This document shows positions 43,336-51,664 of a stretch of 64,000 nt of DNA, in pieces (positions within the stretch are counted from its first letter, which is position 1; every line of letters starts with the position of its first letter). The DNA comes from CAVUBL01 sp963739795 (GTDB taxonomy: Bacteria > Acidobacteriota > Thermoanaerobaculia > Multivoradales > DATKCC01): contig CAVUBL010000021.1 in assembly GCA_963739795.1 (NCBI GenBank), forward strand, positions 62,001-126,000. The letters are read 5' to 3'. Made by a program: the position numbers and the translations under genes. The notes under the pieces were generated by a model. The model worked only from the letters and a program-made list of their open reading frames with translations, made no database searches and was not told the origin of the DNA.

Positions 43336-44517
43336 ATGCGACGTTCGCCGAGGATCGGATGGAGATTCACCTGGATCGGGCTCGCCACGCTGGTGGCGGT
43401 GCTCGCCGTGTTGCCGGAGGAGGCCAGGGCGATTCCGGCCTTCGCCCGCAAGTACCAGTTCTCGTGCTCCACCTGCCACGCGCCCTTCCCGCGCCTCAAG
43501 CCCTTCGGCGAGGAGTTCGCGGCCCGTGGCTTCCGCCTGGCCGACCCGACGCAAGAGCCGACGCGGGCCGACTACGACGTGGGCGACCCGCTCCTGAAGC
43601 TTCCCCGCAACCTGCCCCTGGCCATCCGTCTGGAGGGGTACGGCTCCTACAACCAGGATGCCCAGGCCGAGACCGACTTCGAAACCCCGTGGGTGTTCAA
43701 GATCCTCTCGGGCGGCCCGCTGAGCGACCGGGTGTCGTACTACCTCTACTTCATCGTCGAGAAGAACGAGACCGAGAGCCTCGAGGACGCCTGGGTCCAG
43801 ATCAACGACCTCTTCGGATCCGGCGTCGACCTGCAATTCGGCCAGTTCCAGATCTCCGACATCCTGTTCAAGAGGGAGCTGCGCCTCGAGCGCACGGACT
43901 ACGCGATCTACCAAGTGCGGGTCGGAAACGCGAGCCCGAACCTGACCTACGACCGGGGGATCATCCTCCTCAAGAGCCTCCCGGGAGGCTGGGAGGCGGC
44001 GTTCGAGGTGGTCAACGGCAACGGCATTCCGAAGGGCGAGTTCGACAACGACACCAAGAAGAACCTCGCCCTGCGCGTGGGGGGCACCTGGGGGCCGGTC
44101 CGCGCCGGCGTCTTCGGCTACTGGGGCAAGGAGTCGCCCGAGGGCCTGCCGACCAACGAGACGACCTACCTCGGGCCCGACTTCTCGGTGGCCCTGGGCG
44201 GGAACTGGGCGTTCAACTTCCAGTACCTCCACCGGGAGGACGACAACCCGTTCTTCGTGGCCGATCCCCGGGACAAGGTGAAGACCGACGGCGGGTTCGC
44301 CGAGCTCAACTTCTTCCCCCAGGGCGAGGACGGCCGCTGGGCGCTGAGCGCCCTCTACAACCGGGTCGAGTCCGACGACCCGGGGGCGGTGGTGGAAGTG
44401 GGCTCGCTGACCCTCAACTACCTCCTCGCCCGAAACATCCGGGTGCTCACCGAGGTCGCCCGCGACCTGGACGGGAACCGCACCCAGGCGAGCCTGGGCC
44501 TGGTGACGGCGTTCTGA
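43336..44517 (+). CDS. Outer-membrane beta-barrel protein with N-terminal haem c motif
   Basis: This 393-residue protein has a signal peptide (to about EARA, residue 35) followed at once by RKYQFSCSTCHAPFPRLKPF, a single CXXCH. The rest shows alternating amphipathic beta-strands ending in LGLVTAF, with a C-terminal aromatic residue as in outer-membrane barrels. GGAGGG precedes the ATG at 43336. With the pentahaem cytochrome just upstream it could form a porin-cytochrome electron conduit. A plain porin with a structural haem is the alternative. Confidence 0.85.
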   Translation: MRRSPRIGWRFTWIGLATLVAVLAVLPEEARAIPAFARKYQFSCSTCHAPFPRLKPFGEEFAARGFRLADPTQEPTRADYDVGDPLLKLPRNLPLAIRLEGYGSYNQDAQAETDFETPWVFKILSGGPLSDRVSYYLYFIVEKNETESLEDAWVQINDLFGSGVDLQFGQFQISDILFKRELRLERTDYAIYQVRVGNASPNLTYDRGIILLKSLPGGWEAAFEVVNGNGIPKGEFDNDTKKNLALRVGGTWGPVRAGVFGYWGKESPEGLPTNETTYLGPDFSVALGGNWAFNFQYLHREDDNPFFVADPRDKVKTDGGFAELNFFPQGEDGRWALSALYNRVESDDPGAVVEVGSLTLNYLLARNIRVLTEVARDLDGNRTQASLGLVTAF

Positions 44518-44570
44518 GGAGGGGCCATCGGCCAGAGGTCGGGCGGGTCTGAAGTCGGTGCGGTGGGCGC

Positions 44571-45224
44571 TCAGCGAGCCGCGCCGGCTCCGCGATTCGG
44601 CTCGGCGGGCTCGGTGGGCTCGGAGGGCCAGAGCCGTAACACGGCCTCGAGGATTTGGCCGGTGGGTCGGATCCCGTAGCTCTCTTCGAGGGCACGGGCC
44701 GCCTCCGCGACGCCCGAGGGCCGCGGGTCCATCCGGCCGAGGAAGCCGGTCAGGTCCTCGATCACCGCCCACGGATAGATGATCCAGCGCCAGCTCTCGA
44801 CCCGGCCGCCCACGTAGTCGGCCGGGCACGAGGTGGTCTCCTTCTCCTGGAGCACCGCGGTGCGCACCTCGGCCGCGCCGCGCCCGCGGAGGTACGCCGT
44901 GGCGGCCTCCAGGGTCCCGCCCGTGTCGTTGACGTCGTCGGCCACGAGCACCCGGGCGCCCGAGACGTCGGCGTCGGGCGCGCCCACCACCCGGGCCTCC
45001 GGCTCGCGGTGGGCGCCCTCGGTGTAGTGCCGGACCCGGAAGGAGGCGAGGGCCTTCTTGTGGAGGAAGTCGGCCAGCAGGCGCCCAGGGGTGTATCCGC
45101 CGCGGCCGATGGCCAGGATCAGGTCCGAGTCGAAGCCCTCGTCGCGGATCCGGAAGGCGAGGGCGAGGGCCAGGTCGTAGACCTCCTGCCAGGAGCGAAG
45201 CTCGCAGCGCATCACCTCGGCCAT
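44571..45224 (-). CDS. Phosphoribosyltransferase-like protein
   Basis: This type I PRTase-fold protein (217 residues) has the PRPP motif RVLVADDVNDTGGTLEA (about residue 95) and GFDSDLILAIGRGGYTPG (about 28). The family acts on purine bases such as hypoxanthine or xanthine, but members with an open frame like this are often unassigned. The C-terminal 25 residues are Glu/Pro-rich. ATG 45224 (MAEVMRCELRSW) gives the usual N-terminus; the frame is open upstream. Confidence 0.82.
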   Translation of the reverse strand: MAEVMRCELRSWQEVYDLALALAFRIRDEGFDSDLILAIGRGGYTPGRLLADFLHKKALASFRVRHYTEGAHREPEARVVGAPDADVSGARVLVADDVNDTGGTLEAATAYLRGRGAAEVRTAVLQEKETTSCPADYVGGRVESWRWIIYPWAVIEDLTGFLGRMDPRPSGVAEAARALEESYGIRPTGQILEAVLRLWPSEPTEPAEPNRGAGAAR

Positions 45225-45278
45225 GGCGCGGGAGGATAGCAGGCAGGGGGCGCCGCTGGCGGCTCCGCGCACATCCGA

Positions 45279-46187
45279 CTAGAACAGGCGCTGGTAGCTG
45301 CTTCGAGCGCTCGCCAGCATCTTCTCGAAGTTGGCGCTGTAGTTGAATTTGGCGTCGACGATCAGGCCCGGGGGAAATACGTCGCGCACCGCGAGGCGCT
45401 TGCCGCAGAGGATGAAGCTCACCTCGGAGAAGTAGGCGTCGATGGAGTACTCGCGCCACATCGGGCCCGGGTTCGCCAGGCGCCGAGCACCGAGGGCCAC
45501 CTTCTGCTCCTTCGGGCCGAGCTTCTCGTACTTCGTCCAGCGCTCCGGATCCTTGATGCCCCGAGCCTCGACCAAGAACTTGAGCGCCTTCAAGACCTTC
45601 TTCCAATCTCCGGAGGCGAGGTGGTCGATCACGGCCGCCTGGTGGCAGGCGGTTACAAACGCGCAGCACGTGGTGCCACGGTTTCGGCTGAATGGGCTTC
45701 TACCCCGGCTGGCCCACTTGACGGCCCGGTAGAGGGCGTCGAACTCGAACGGGGGGCAGCCAGCCGAGGCGCGCTCTTCCTGGACGCCGTAGTACCGGCT
45801 GCGGGCGATGTTGCCCTCCTCGTCATTCGGGTTCACGTAGGAGTAGAAGGTCTTCGCTTGTCCGATCCTCTCGAGCCTCTCCGTCTTGGGAGGCCACTTC
45901 TTTCCACCGTCGATGCGCATCCATGCCCAAACGCAGGCGTAGTCCTTGGCGATCTTCGCCACGTCGGAATTCATCATGCGGTAGCCGGTGAAGAGCTGAT
46001 CCGGGTCGAGCGAGACCAGATTGATCACCTCCCGATAGACGTGCGTGTCGATCGTCGCAGCGTGGACGATCTCCAACTTCTCCGCGTTCTCGTACCAGTC
46101 GCCCTTTCCGAAGTCCAAGGGATCGGTGACCATCATCGTGTGATGGAAGGGCTTCTTCCTGAACAGGATGTCGCCGGCGCGAAGCAT
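45279..46187 (-). CDS. Permuted papain-like (NlpC/P60-related) protein, unassigned
   Basis: The 302-residue protein opens LRAGDILFRKKPFHHTMMVTD, like the GD-I/L-hydrophobic-H motif of permuted NlpC/P60 (YiiX/YaeF-type) enzymes. The candidate cysteine lies in NRGTTCCAFVTACHQ (about residue 186). No signal peptide is seen. It has more Lys, Tyr and Asn than neighbours, and the upstream 100 bp is AT-rich, both hinting at acquisition. It could be a hydrolase or amidase, or an effector-like protein. The substrate is unknown. Confidence 0.7.
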   Translation of the reverse strand: MLRAGDILFRKKPFHHTMMVTDPLDFGKGDWYENAEKLEIVHAATIDTHVYREVINLVSLDPDQLFTGYRMMNSDVAKIAKDYACVWAWMRIDGGKKWPPKTERLERIGQAKTFYSYVNPNDEEGNIARSRYYGVQEERASAGCPPFEFDALYRAVKWASRGRSPFSRNRGTTCCAFVTACHQAAVIDHLASGDWKKVLKALKFLVEARGIKDPERWTKYEKLGPKEQKVALGARRLANPGPMWREYSIDAYFSEVSFILCGKRLAVRDVFPPGLIVDAKFNYSANFEKMLASARSSYQRLF

Positions 46188-46286
46188 CGCCTCAGCGGCT
46201 CAAGACGACGAGCTCCATGGAGTGCACCCTCTACATTTCATCGATCGACTATACATTCAAAAATCCGTAGGGACTCTCGCCCTGGC

Positions 46287-46320
46287 TTCACCACCATTTG
46301 GGGTGGCACTTGGTGGTGAA
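46287..46320 (+). repeat. REP-like palindrome, copy 11
   Basis: The outer arms TTCACCACCA/TGGTGGTGAA are perfectly inverted around TTTGGGGTGGCACT. This is the most symmetrical copy. It lies in the 137-bp gap between the lipid kinase and the papain-like gene. The rest of the gap is AT-rich and probably carries the latter's promoter. Confidence 0.92.
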
Positions 46321-46324
46321 GGGG

Positions 46325-47233
46325 TCAGAAGAGCAGCTCGAGGGCGGCCGGCACCACCGCGATCTCGGCCTTCGACGCCAGCCACGGGTCGCCGTCGATG
46401 TCGAACGGGGGCATGGGGCCGAGAGGCTCGATCGTCACCCGCTCGGCCCGGCGATGCTGGACGTAGCGGCTCCCCAGGTGGGTACCCAGGTAGAGGCGGG
46501 GGAGCTGGATCGGCACCTGCCAGCCCGGGAGTCGCCGGACCAGGATCACGTCGGCCAGGCCGTCGTCGAGCTTCGCCTCGGGGGCGATCCTCATGCCGCG
46601 GCCGAAGGTGGTGCCGTTGGCCACGGCGAGGAGCAGGATCTCTCCCTCGTGCCAGGCCTCGCCGTCGAGGGCGATCCGGCACGGGGCCGGTCGGTAGCGG
46701 ACGAGAGCGCTCAGGGTGGCGCCCAGGTAGGCCGTCTTGCCCCGGTGGACGAGGGCGCCTACGGCCTGGTCCACCTCGCCGGAGATCCCGGCCGAGGCGA
46801 TGTTGAGGGCGAAGCGCCAGCGGCCATCGGCGGCGCGGAGCTCGAGGGCGTCGATCGGCCGCGGCGCGGCGGTGAGCGCGAGGGCGAGGGCGGTCTCGGG
46901 CTCTCTCGGCAGGTCCAGGGCGCGGGCGAGGTCCGAGCCGGTGCCGGCCGGGACCAGGCCCACGGGGGGCGCGGGCTCCTGCCGCTTGAGGAGGAAGTCG
47001 CCCAGTCGCGAGAGCGTGCCGTCGCCTCCCACGACCAGCAGGCGGTCGGCCGGTGCCGAGCGGAGGACCTCCTCGAGCTCGGCCAGGGCCGCGTCCGCGT
47101 CGCCCGCGGCGACGACCCGGGCGCCGGCGAGCCGGGGCTCGGCCTGACGGAGCGCCTTCCAGGTCTCGCCCGCCCGGCCGCCGCCTGCCGTCGGGTTGAC
47201 CAGCACGACGAGGCGCTGGCTCGCGGCACTCAC
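46325..47233 (-). CDS. Diacylglycerol/lipid kinase family protein (DgkB/YegS-like)
   Basis: This 302-residue protein has VLVNPTAGGGRAGETW at its start and the nucleotide loop LVVGGDGTLSRL (about residue 66), then GTGSDLARAL. These are signatures of the DAGK catalytic fold (YegS/sphingosine kinase relatives). GTG 47233 overlaps the glpD stop as GTGA. It closes a three-gene lipid operon and probably phosphorylates a diradyl- or alkyl-glycerol, though the substrate is inferred from context. Confidence 0.88.
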   Translation of the reverse strand: MSAASQRLVVLVNPTAGGGRAGETWKALRQAEPRLAGARVVAAGDADAALAELEEVLRSAPADRLLVVGGDGTLSRLGDFLLKRQEPAPPVGLVPAGTGSDLARALDLPREPETALALALTAAPRPIDALELRAADGRWRFALNIASAGISGEVDQAVGALVHRGKTAYLGATLSALVRYRPAPCRIALDGEAWHEGEILLLAVANGTTFGRGMRIAPEAKLDDGLADVILVRRLPGWQVPIQLPRLYLGTHLGSRYVQHRRAERVTIEPLGPMPPFDIDGDPWLASKAEIAVVPAALELLF

Positions 47234-48930
47234 GGCCGGCCTCTCCCCTCCGGCCCCTCGGGCCCGTTGCCCGAGGCTCTTCCCGAGGGGGGCCCGGGCT
47301 CGATCCCCTCCGGCGACCAGGCGCGGAGCGCCGGCTCGAGGCGCTCGCGCTCCCGGTCCCAGCGCTCGTGGCTCCAGCCCAGCTCCTCCTCGAACAGCGG
47401 CCTCAGCCGCCCCACTACCTCCCGGGCGAGGGCCGGCTGCCAGAGGCCGAGGCGGGCGCGGCGCAGGAGCAGGTCTTCGAGGCGGACGACGGCGCCGCCG
47501 CGTAGATGGGTCCGGACCTCGGCGGCGGTGAGGTCGGAGCCTTCGATCAGGGGTTGGAGCTCCTCCGGGCTCCGGGCGAGCTCCGGGGCCCACCAAGCGC
47601 CGGCTCGAAGCCGCCGGGCCAGGGCTCGGGCCACGTCCGGCTCGATGCCGGCTCCCGCCACCAGGCGCTCGTCCAGGTCCAGGGGTGCGAGCCCGGCGAG
47701 GGGCGTTCCCGAGGTGTGGCAGGGGGCCGCCCGTCCGGCCCGGTCCTCGGGGAGCAGCCCGAGGGCCTTGTCCACCGTCTCCTCGGCCATCTGGCGCCAG
47801 GTGGTGAGCTTGCCCCCGGCCACCGAGAGCAGGCCCTGTTCCTCCCACACGTCCTCCTCCCGGCTCGCCTCGGAGGGGTCGTCGACGTCGGCCGAGAGGA
47901 TCGGCCGGAGACCCGCGAAGGCGCCCACCACGTCGTCCGCGCCGATCCCCCGCCCCGGGAAGTGCGCCTGGACCGCCCGCAGCAGGTAGTCGACTTCGGC
48001 GCGGGTCGGCCGGGGGTCGTCCAGGGAGCCCTCGTGGAACAGGTCAGTGGTCCCGACGAGGATTCCCTCGGGGTGGGGGATGAAGAAGACCGGGCGGCCG
48101 TCGTCGGGCGAGGGTACGGTCACCGCCGCCTCGACCGGCAGGCGCTCGGTGGCCAGGACCACGTGCGAGCCCCGCGACGGGCGGAGGCGCTCGCCGTCCA
48201 GGCCGCAGGCCGCTCGCAGTCGATCCACCCAGACGCCGGTGGCGTTGACTACCAGGTGCCCCCGCGCGCGGTGGGCGAGGCCGGTCTCGAGGTCCCGCAC
48301 GACCACGCCGGCGACCCGGCCGGCGGCGCCGACCACCGCCTCGACCACCTCGACCCGGGTGAGGAGCAGCCCGCCGTAGGCGTAGCCGGTGGCCGCCACC
48401 GCCAGCGTGAGGGCGGCGTCGTCGGCCATGGCGTCGGTGTAGGCGAGAGCGCGGTCCAGGTCCTCGATCACCAGACCGGGCGCCAGGTCGCGAGCCTCCC
48501 GGGCCTCGAGCCGCGCGTGCTTCTCCGGGCGGCGGGTGAGCTGGTCGTACATCCAAAGCCCTAAGTCCACCTTCCACCCGGGCGGTTTGTCCCCGGCGTA
48601 GGCGGGGTAGAGGAAACGGACCGGGCGGACCAGGCCCGGGTTCAGGGCGAGCATCCGGTCGCGCTCGCGGCAGGCCAGGCGGGTGATCCGGAACTGCATC
48701 TGCTTGAGGTAGCGCAGGCCGCCGTGGATGAGCTTCGACGAGCGCGACGAGGTCCCCGAGGCGATGTCCGCCCGCTCGAGAAGGAGCACCCGGAGCCCGC
48801 GCTGGGAGGCGTCGAGGAAGATGCCGCAGCCGGTGATACCGCCGCCCACCACGATCAGGTCGAACGTCTCGCCCGGTGGCTCGAGGGCGTCGAGGGCGCG
48901 CTCGCGCCAGTAGGGATCGAAGTAGCTCAT
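47230..48930 (-). CDS. glpD: FAD-dependent glycerol-3-phosphate dehydrogenase
   Basis: This 566-residue enzyme has an FAD motif DLIVVGGGITGCGIFLDAS (residues 24-42), the GlpD signature SSRSSKLIHGGLRYL, GTTDLFHEG and the C-terminal DAO_C helical domain (about 390-530). It oxidises sn-glycerol-3-phosphate to DHAP at the membrane, passing electrons to quinone. Its ATG overlaps the upstream AGPS-like gene's stop, so DHAP production is coupled with a DHAP-using enzyme. The last 30 residues are Gly/Pro-rich. Confidence 0.9.
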   Translation of the reverse strand: MSYFDPYWRERALDALEPPGETFDLIVVGGGITGCGIFLDASQRGLRVLLLERADIASGTSSRSSKLIHGGLRYLKQMQFRITRLACRERDRMLALNPGLVRPVRFLYPAYAGDKPPGWKVDLGLWMYDQLTRRPEKHARLEAREARDLAPGLVIEDLDRALAYTDAMADDAALTLAVAATGYAYGGLLLTRVEVVEAVVGAAGRVAGVVVRDLETGLAHRARGHLVVNATGVWVDRLRAACGLDGERLRPSRGSHVVLATERLPVEAAVTVPSPDDGRPVFFIPHPEGILVGTTDLFHEGSLDDPRPTRAEVDYLLRAVQAHFPGRGIGADDVVGAFAGLRPILSADVDDPSEASREEDVWEEQGLLSVAGGKLTTWRQMAEETVDKALGLLPEDRAGRAAPCHTSGTPLAGLAPLDLDERLVAGAGIEPDVARALARRLRAGAWWAPELARSPEELQPLIEGSDLTAAEVRTHLRGGAVVRLEDLLLRRARLGLWQPALAREVVGRLRPLFEEELGWSHERWDRERERLEPALRAWSPEGIEPGPPSGRASGNGPEGPEGRGRP

Positions 48931-50627
48931 CGCGTCAACCGGTCGGTGGGGTCGAGGAGGACGCCCGGGTTGAGAACGCCCTTCGGGTCGAGGACGGTGG
49001 CCGCGCGGGCGACCAGCTCGACGCCTTTCGGCCCCGCCTCGCGCTCGTACCAGGGGGCGTGCCAGGCGCCGATCCCGTGGTGGTGGGACAGGGTGCCACC
49101 GCCGGCGACGATCGCCTCGGTGGCGGCGCGCTTGGCCCGGGCCCAGCGCTCGACGGTCTCCTCGGGGTCGGCGGCGCAGCGGAAGAAGAAGGTGAAGTAG
49201 AGGGACGAGCCGTCCCGGTAGGGGTGGGAGACGTGGCACAGCACGGCGACCCGCTCGTGCTCGTCCTCGAGGGCGGTCTCCAGGGCCCGGCGCACCGAGG
49301 CTGCGAGGGCGGGGAGGCGCGACCAGGGGGCCGCGGTCTCGAGGGTGTCGGTGGCGAGACCCCGGTCGAGGAGGGCGTCGCGCAGGTACGGGTGGCGGAA
49401 GCGGTCGCGGAGCCAGGTGCGGCCGGGCGCGGAGCCCAGGGAGACGCCGCCGTGGCGGCGGAGGACGGCGCCCGCCCGCTCCAGGGTCTCGTCGATGCGG
49501 CGAGGGGTGCCGGCGGCGCCGGTGAGCATCAGGCAGCCGCGTCCCCGGATACCCCGCAGCCGGAGCCAGGCGCCGAGGAGCGGCTGCGCCCAGGAGCGGC
49601 CGGCCAGGCCGACGGCGAGGGCAACCTCGGTCTCGGGCTCGTCCGAGAGGCGGAGGAGCTGGAGTGGCACGCCGTTCTGGAGGAGCGCGCGAGAGGCCTC
49701 GAGACCGTCCGGCCACGTGGGCATCAGGGCGCCGATGACCCGGAGGGCTTCCGGCCGGCGGCGGACCCGCACGGTCGCCCGGGTGATGATTCCGAAGCGC
49801 CCCTCGCTCCCCAGGACGAGCTGGCGCAGATCCGGCCCCGCGGCCGAGCCGGGTAGGGCGGGGAGTGCCAGGCGCCCCGCCGGGGCCACCAGGTCGAGGC
49901 CCGCCACCATCTCCTGGATGCCGCCGTAGGCGAGGGACTCCTGGCCCGAGGCGCGAGTGGCGGCCCAGCCGCCCAGGGTCGAGAGCTCCCAGGACTGGGG
50001 GAAGTGGCCGAGGGTGAAGCTGCGCCCACCGGCCTCGCGGCGGGCGGCGAGGGCCGCCTCGATCGCCGGGCCGGTGGTGCCGGCGCCGAAGGTGGCGAGG
50101 CCGGAGACGGCGTCGAAGGCCTCGAGCCCGGCCAGGCGCTCCAGGTCGACGGTGACCACGGGAGCGTCGCCCGGCGGCGGATTCACGCCTCCGGTGACCG
50201 AGGTTCCGCCGCCCCAGGGGACAATCCGAAGGCCCTCGCGGGAGGCGGTGTGGAGCAGACCCTCGATCTCGCGGTCGTCGGAGGGGCGGACGACGGCGTC
50301 GGGCAGCGCGGGCACCGTGCCGGTACGGAGCCGGAGCAGGTCGGTCAGGCCCTGGCCACGGGCGTGGGCCAGACGGTCCAGGGGGTCGCCGGAGGCCGGG
50401 GTGCCCAAATCGGGTAGGTCGGGAAGGGAGGGAGGCGTCCGGCCGCGGCGGCTCTCGAGACCGGCGAGGGCGCGCTCCGGATCGAACGCGGGCACCGGGT
50501 AGCGCGGGGCGCCCAGATGCTGCTCCAGCCAGGAGAGCAGCTCGCCCGAGGGCGAGAAGGTCCGGTGCTCGAAGCCCCAGCCTCCGAGCCTCCGATGCCC
50601 TGTCGTGGCTTCGGCCTCGTAGCTCAC
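48927..50627 (-). CDS. FAD-dependent alkyldihydroxyacetonephosphate synthase-like enzyme
   Basis: This 566-residue FAD-linked oxidase (VAO fold) has the FAD-binding stretch VPWGGGTSVTGGV, then features specific to AGPS: RHPYLRDALLDRG (about 411) with TLETAAPW, a tyrosine in SSLYFTFFF (about 475), and the triple-histidine GGTLSHHHGIGAWH (about 515). In AGPS these residues act in exchanging the acyl chain of acyl-DHAP for a fatty alcohol to form an ether bond. Plain glycolate/lactate oxidases lack the HHH. GTG 50627 has GGAGGGAGAAGG upstream. First gene of the operon with glpD and the lipid kinase. Confidence 0.87.
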   Translation of the reverse strand: MSYEAEATTGHRRLGGWGFEHRTFSPSGELLSWLEQHLGAPRYPVPAFDPERALAGLESRRGRTPPSLPDLPDLGTPASGDPLDRLAHARGQGLTDLLRLRTGTVPALPDAVVRPSDDREIEGLLHTASREGLRIVPWGGGTSVTGGVNPPPGDAPVVTVDLERLAGLEAFDAVSGLATFGAGTTGPAIEAALAARREAGGRSFTLGHFPQSWELSTLGGWAATRASGQESLAYGGIQEMVAGLDLVAPAGRLALPALPGSAAGPDLRQLVLGSEGRFGIITRATVRVRRRPEALRVIGALMPTWPDGLEASRALLQNGVPLQLLRLSDEPETEVALAVGLAGRSWAQPLLGAWLRLRGIRGRGCLMLTGAAGTPRRIDETLERAGAVLRRHGGVSLGSAPGRTWLRDRFRHPYLRDALLDRGLATDTLETAAPWSRLPALAASVRRALETALEDEHERVAVLCHVSHPYRDGSSLYFTFFFRCAADPEETVERWARAKRAATEAIVAGGGTLSHHHGIGAWHAPWYEREAGPKGVELVARAATVLDPKGVLNPGVLLDPTDRLTR

Positions 50628-50705
50628 CCTTCTCCCTCCAGAACCCGCCTCAGAGTACACGAACGGCCTCGCCGCGAGACCACCCGGGAGGGGGAGGAGG
50701 CTCCG

Positions 50706-50732
50706 ACCACCAAGAGGGTGGCACTCGGTGGC
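50706..50732 (+). repeat. REP-like palindrome, copy 12
   Basis: ACCACCAAGAGGGTGGCACT then CGGTGGC, with the AAGAG loop variant shared with copies 2-5. Confidence 0.88.
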
Positions 50733-50791
50733 GCCGCTCGGTGGCGGGCCGGCGTCGCGCATGCGAGCGGCGCCTTCGAGAGCGTTCCGTG

Positions 50792-50827
50792 GCGCCTCAC
50801 CACTATTGGGGTGGCACTTGGTGGCGC
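50792..50827 (+). repeat. REP-like palindrome, copy 13
   Basis: Outer arms GCGCC/GGCGC add to the inner palindrome around ATTGGGGTGGCACTTGGTGG. It is followed closely by copy 14. Confidence 0.92.
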
Positions 50828-50830
50828 AGT

Positions 50831-50862
50831 TCACCACCATTGGGGTGGCACTTGGTGGCGCG
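50831..50862 (+). repeat. REP-like palindrome, copy 14
   Basis: CACCACCATTGGGGTGGCAC then TTGGTGGCGC, in direct orientation with copy 13 and only 3 bp from it, forming a doublet. Confidence 0.92.
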
Positions 50863-50948
50863 CTGCGTTCACTTGAGCGCAACACTTTCATTTTCAATCG
50901 TTTGACGCCCGATGCCGGCTCCTCTACCGTTCCCGTCGGGAGGATTTC

Positions 50949-51596
50949 ATGGCGGTCGACACAGCCCCAGCTCCGGCTCCGGTCCCGGCTCCGATCCAGG
51001 TGATGGTCCGCGGCGCCGGGCTCATGAGCACCAGCCGTTGGATTCGGGAGACGTACGGCGAGGCCACGTTCAAGGAGCTTGTCCGGTCGCTCCCGCCGGC
51101 GGCCGCCGAGGCCCTGGCGAGCCCCCGCCCCACCGAGTGGTACCCGGCCCCACTCGTCTCCGAGATCTACCTCGCCATCCGCGAGACCGCCCACCCGGGT
51201 GACCCGCGCGGCTTCGAGCGCGCCCTCCGGGACCTGGGCCACTTCCTGGCGAAGGACAACCTGAGCGCCGTCTTCCGGGTCCTCGTCGCCTTCACCCCCT
51301 CCCCGGAGGAGATGTTCCGGAAGATCGGCCAGTTCTGGGCCCAGTACTGGCAGGGCGTCCGCGTCGAGAACGACGTGTCGGACCTGGCGGCGGGCCGCGG
51401 CGTCACGCGGGTCTACGGCCTGGGCGACGTCCAGTACCTCGCGCCGGTCGCCTGTGGCTGGACCGAGGTCGGCTTCCAGAAGGTCGGCGCCAAGCACGTC
51501 CGGGTCCGGGAGCGGGCCTTCGCTGAGGGCGAGACGGCGGCCGATCCCCTCGTCTTCGAGGTCTCCTGGGGTTCGCACCTTCCCTCTTCGTCATAG
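50949..51596 (+). CDS. Hypothetical protein, TIGR02265/DUF2378-like (HNOB/V4R-type fold possible)
   Basis: This 215-residue protein has no signal peptide. After a Pro/Ala-rich start it reads TSRWIRETYGEATFKELVRSL, PTEWYPAPLVSEIYLAIRE and MFRKIGQFWAQYWQGVRVEN. This resembles the TIGR02265/DUF2378 proteins of Myxococcota and related bacteria, which share a fold with haem-NO-binding and 4-vinyl-reductase domains. No obvious haem ligand can be assigned. GGGAGG five bases before the ATG supports the start. The function is unknown and family assignment is tentative. Confidence 0.7.
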   Translation: MAVDTAPAPAPVPAPIQVMVRGAGLMSTSRWIRETYGEATFKELVRSLPPAAAEALASPRPTEWYPAPLVSEIYLAIRETAHPGDPRGFERALRDLGHFLAKDNLSAVFRVLVAFTPSPEEMFRKIGQFWAQYWQGVRVENDVSDLAAGRGVTRVYGLGDVQYLAPVACGWTEVGFQKVGAKHVRVRERAFAEGETAADPLVFEVSWGSHLPSSS

Positions 51597-51664
51597 ACTC
51601 GGGGCCGGCCGGGGGCCACGAGGCGCCCCAGTCGAGGGAAAGTCGAGGGAAAGGAGAGGTCGGG

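Larger units (their letters stand above)
50628..50948. other. 321-bp divergent intergenic region with three REP-like copies
   Basis: The gap separates the AGPS-like gene (minus) from a plus-strand hypothetical gene. It holds REP-like copies 12-14. The AT-rich stretch at about 50880-50905 (ACACTTTCATTTTCAATCGTTTG) is a likely promoter area for the plus-strand gene. No other gene-like signal was seen. Confidence 0.55.

Noticed and set aside
50706..50862. A three-copy palindrome cluster resembling a short CRISPR array
   Set aside because: Spacing is irregular (59 bp and 3 bp), arms differ between copies, and the same unit is scattered singly elsewhere. It is a REP-like family.
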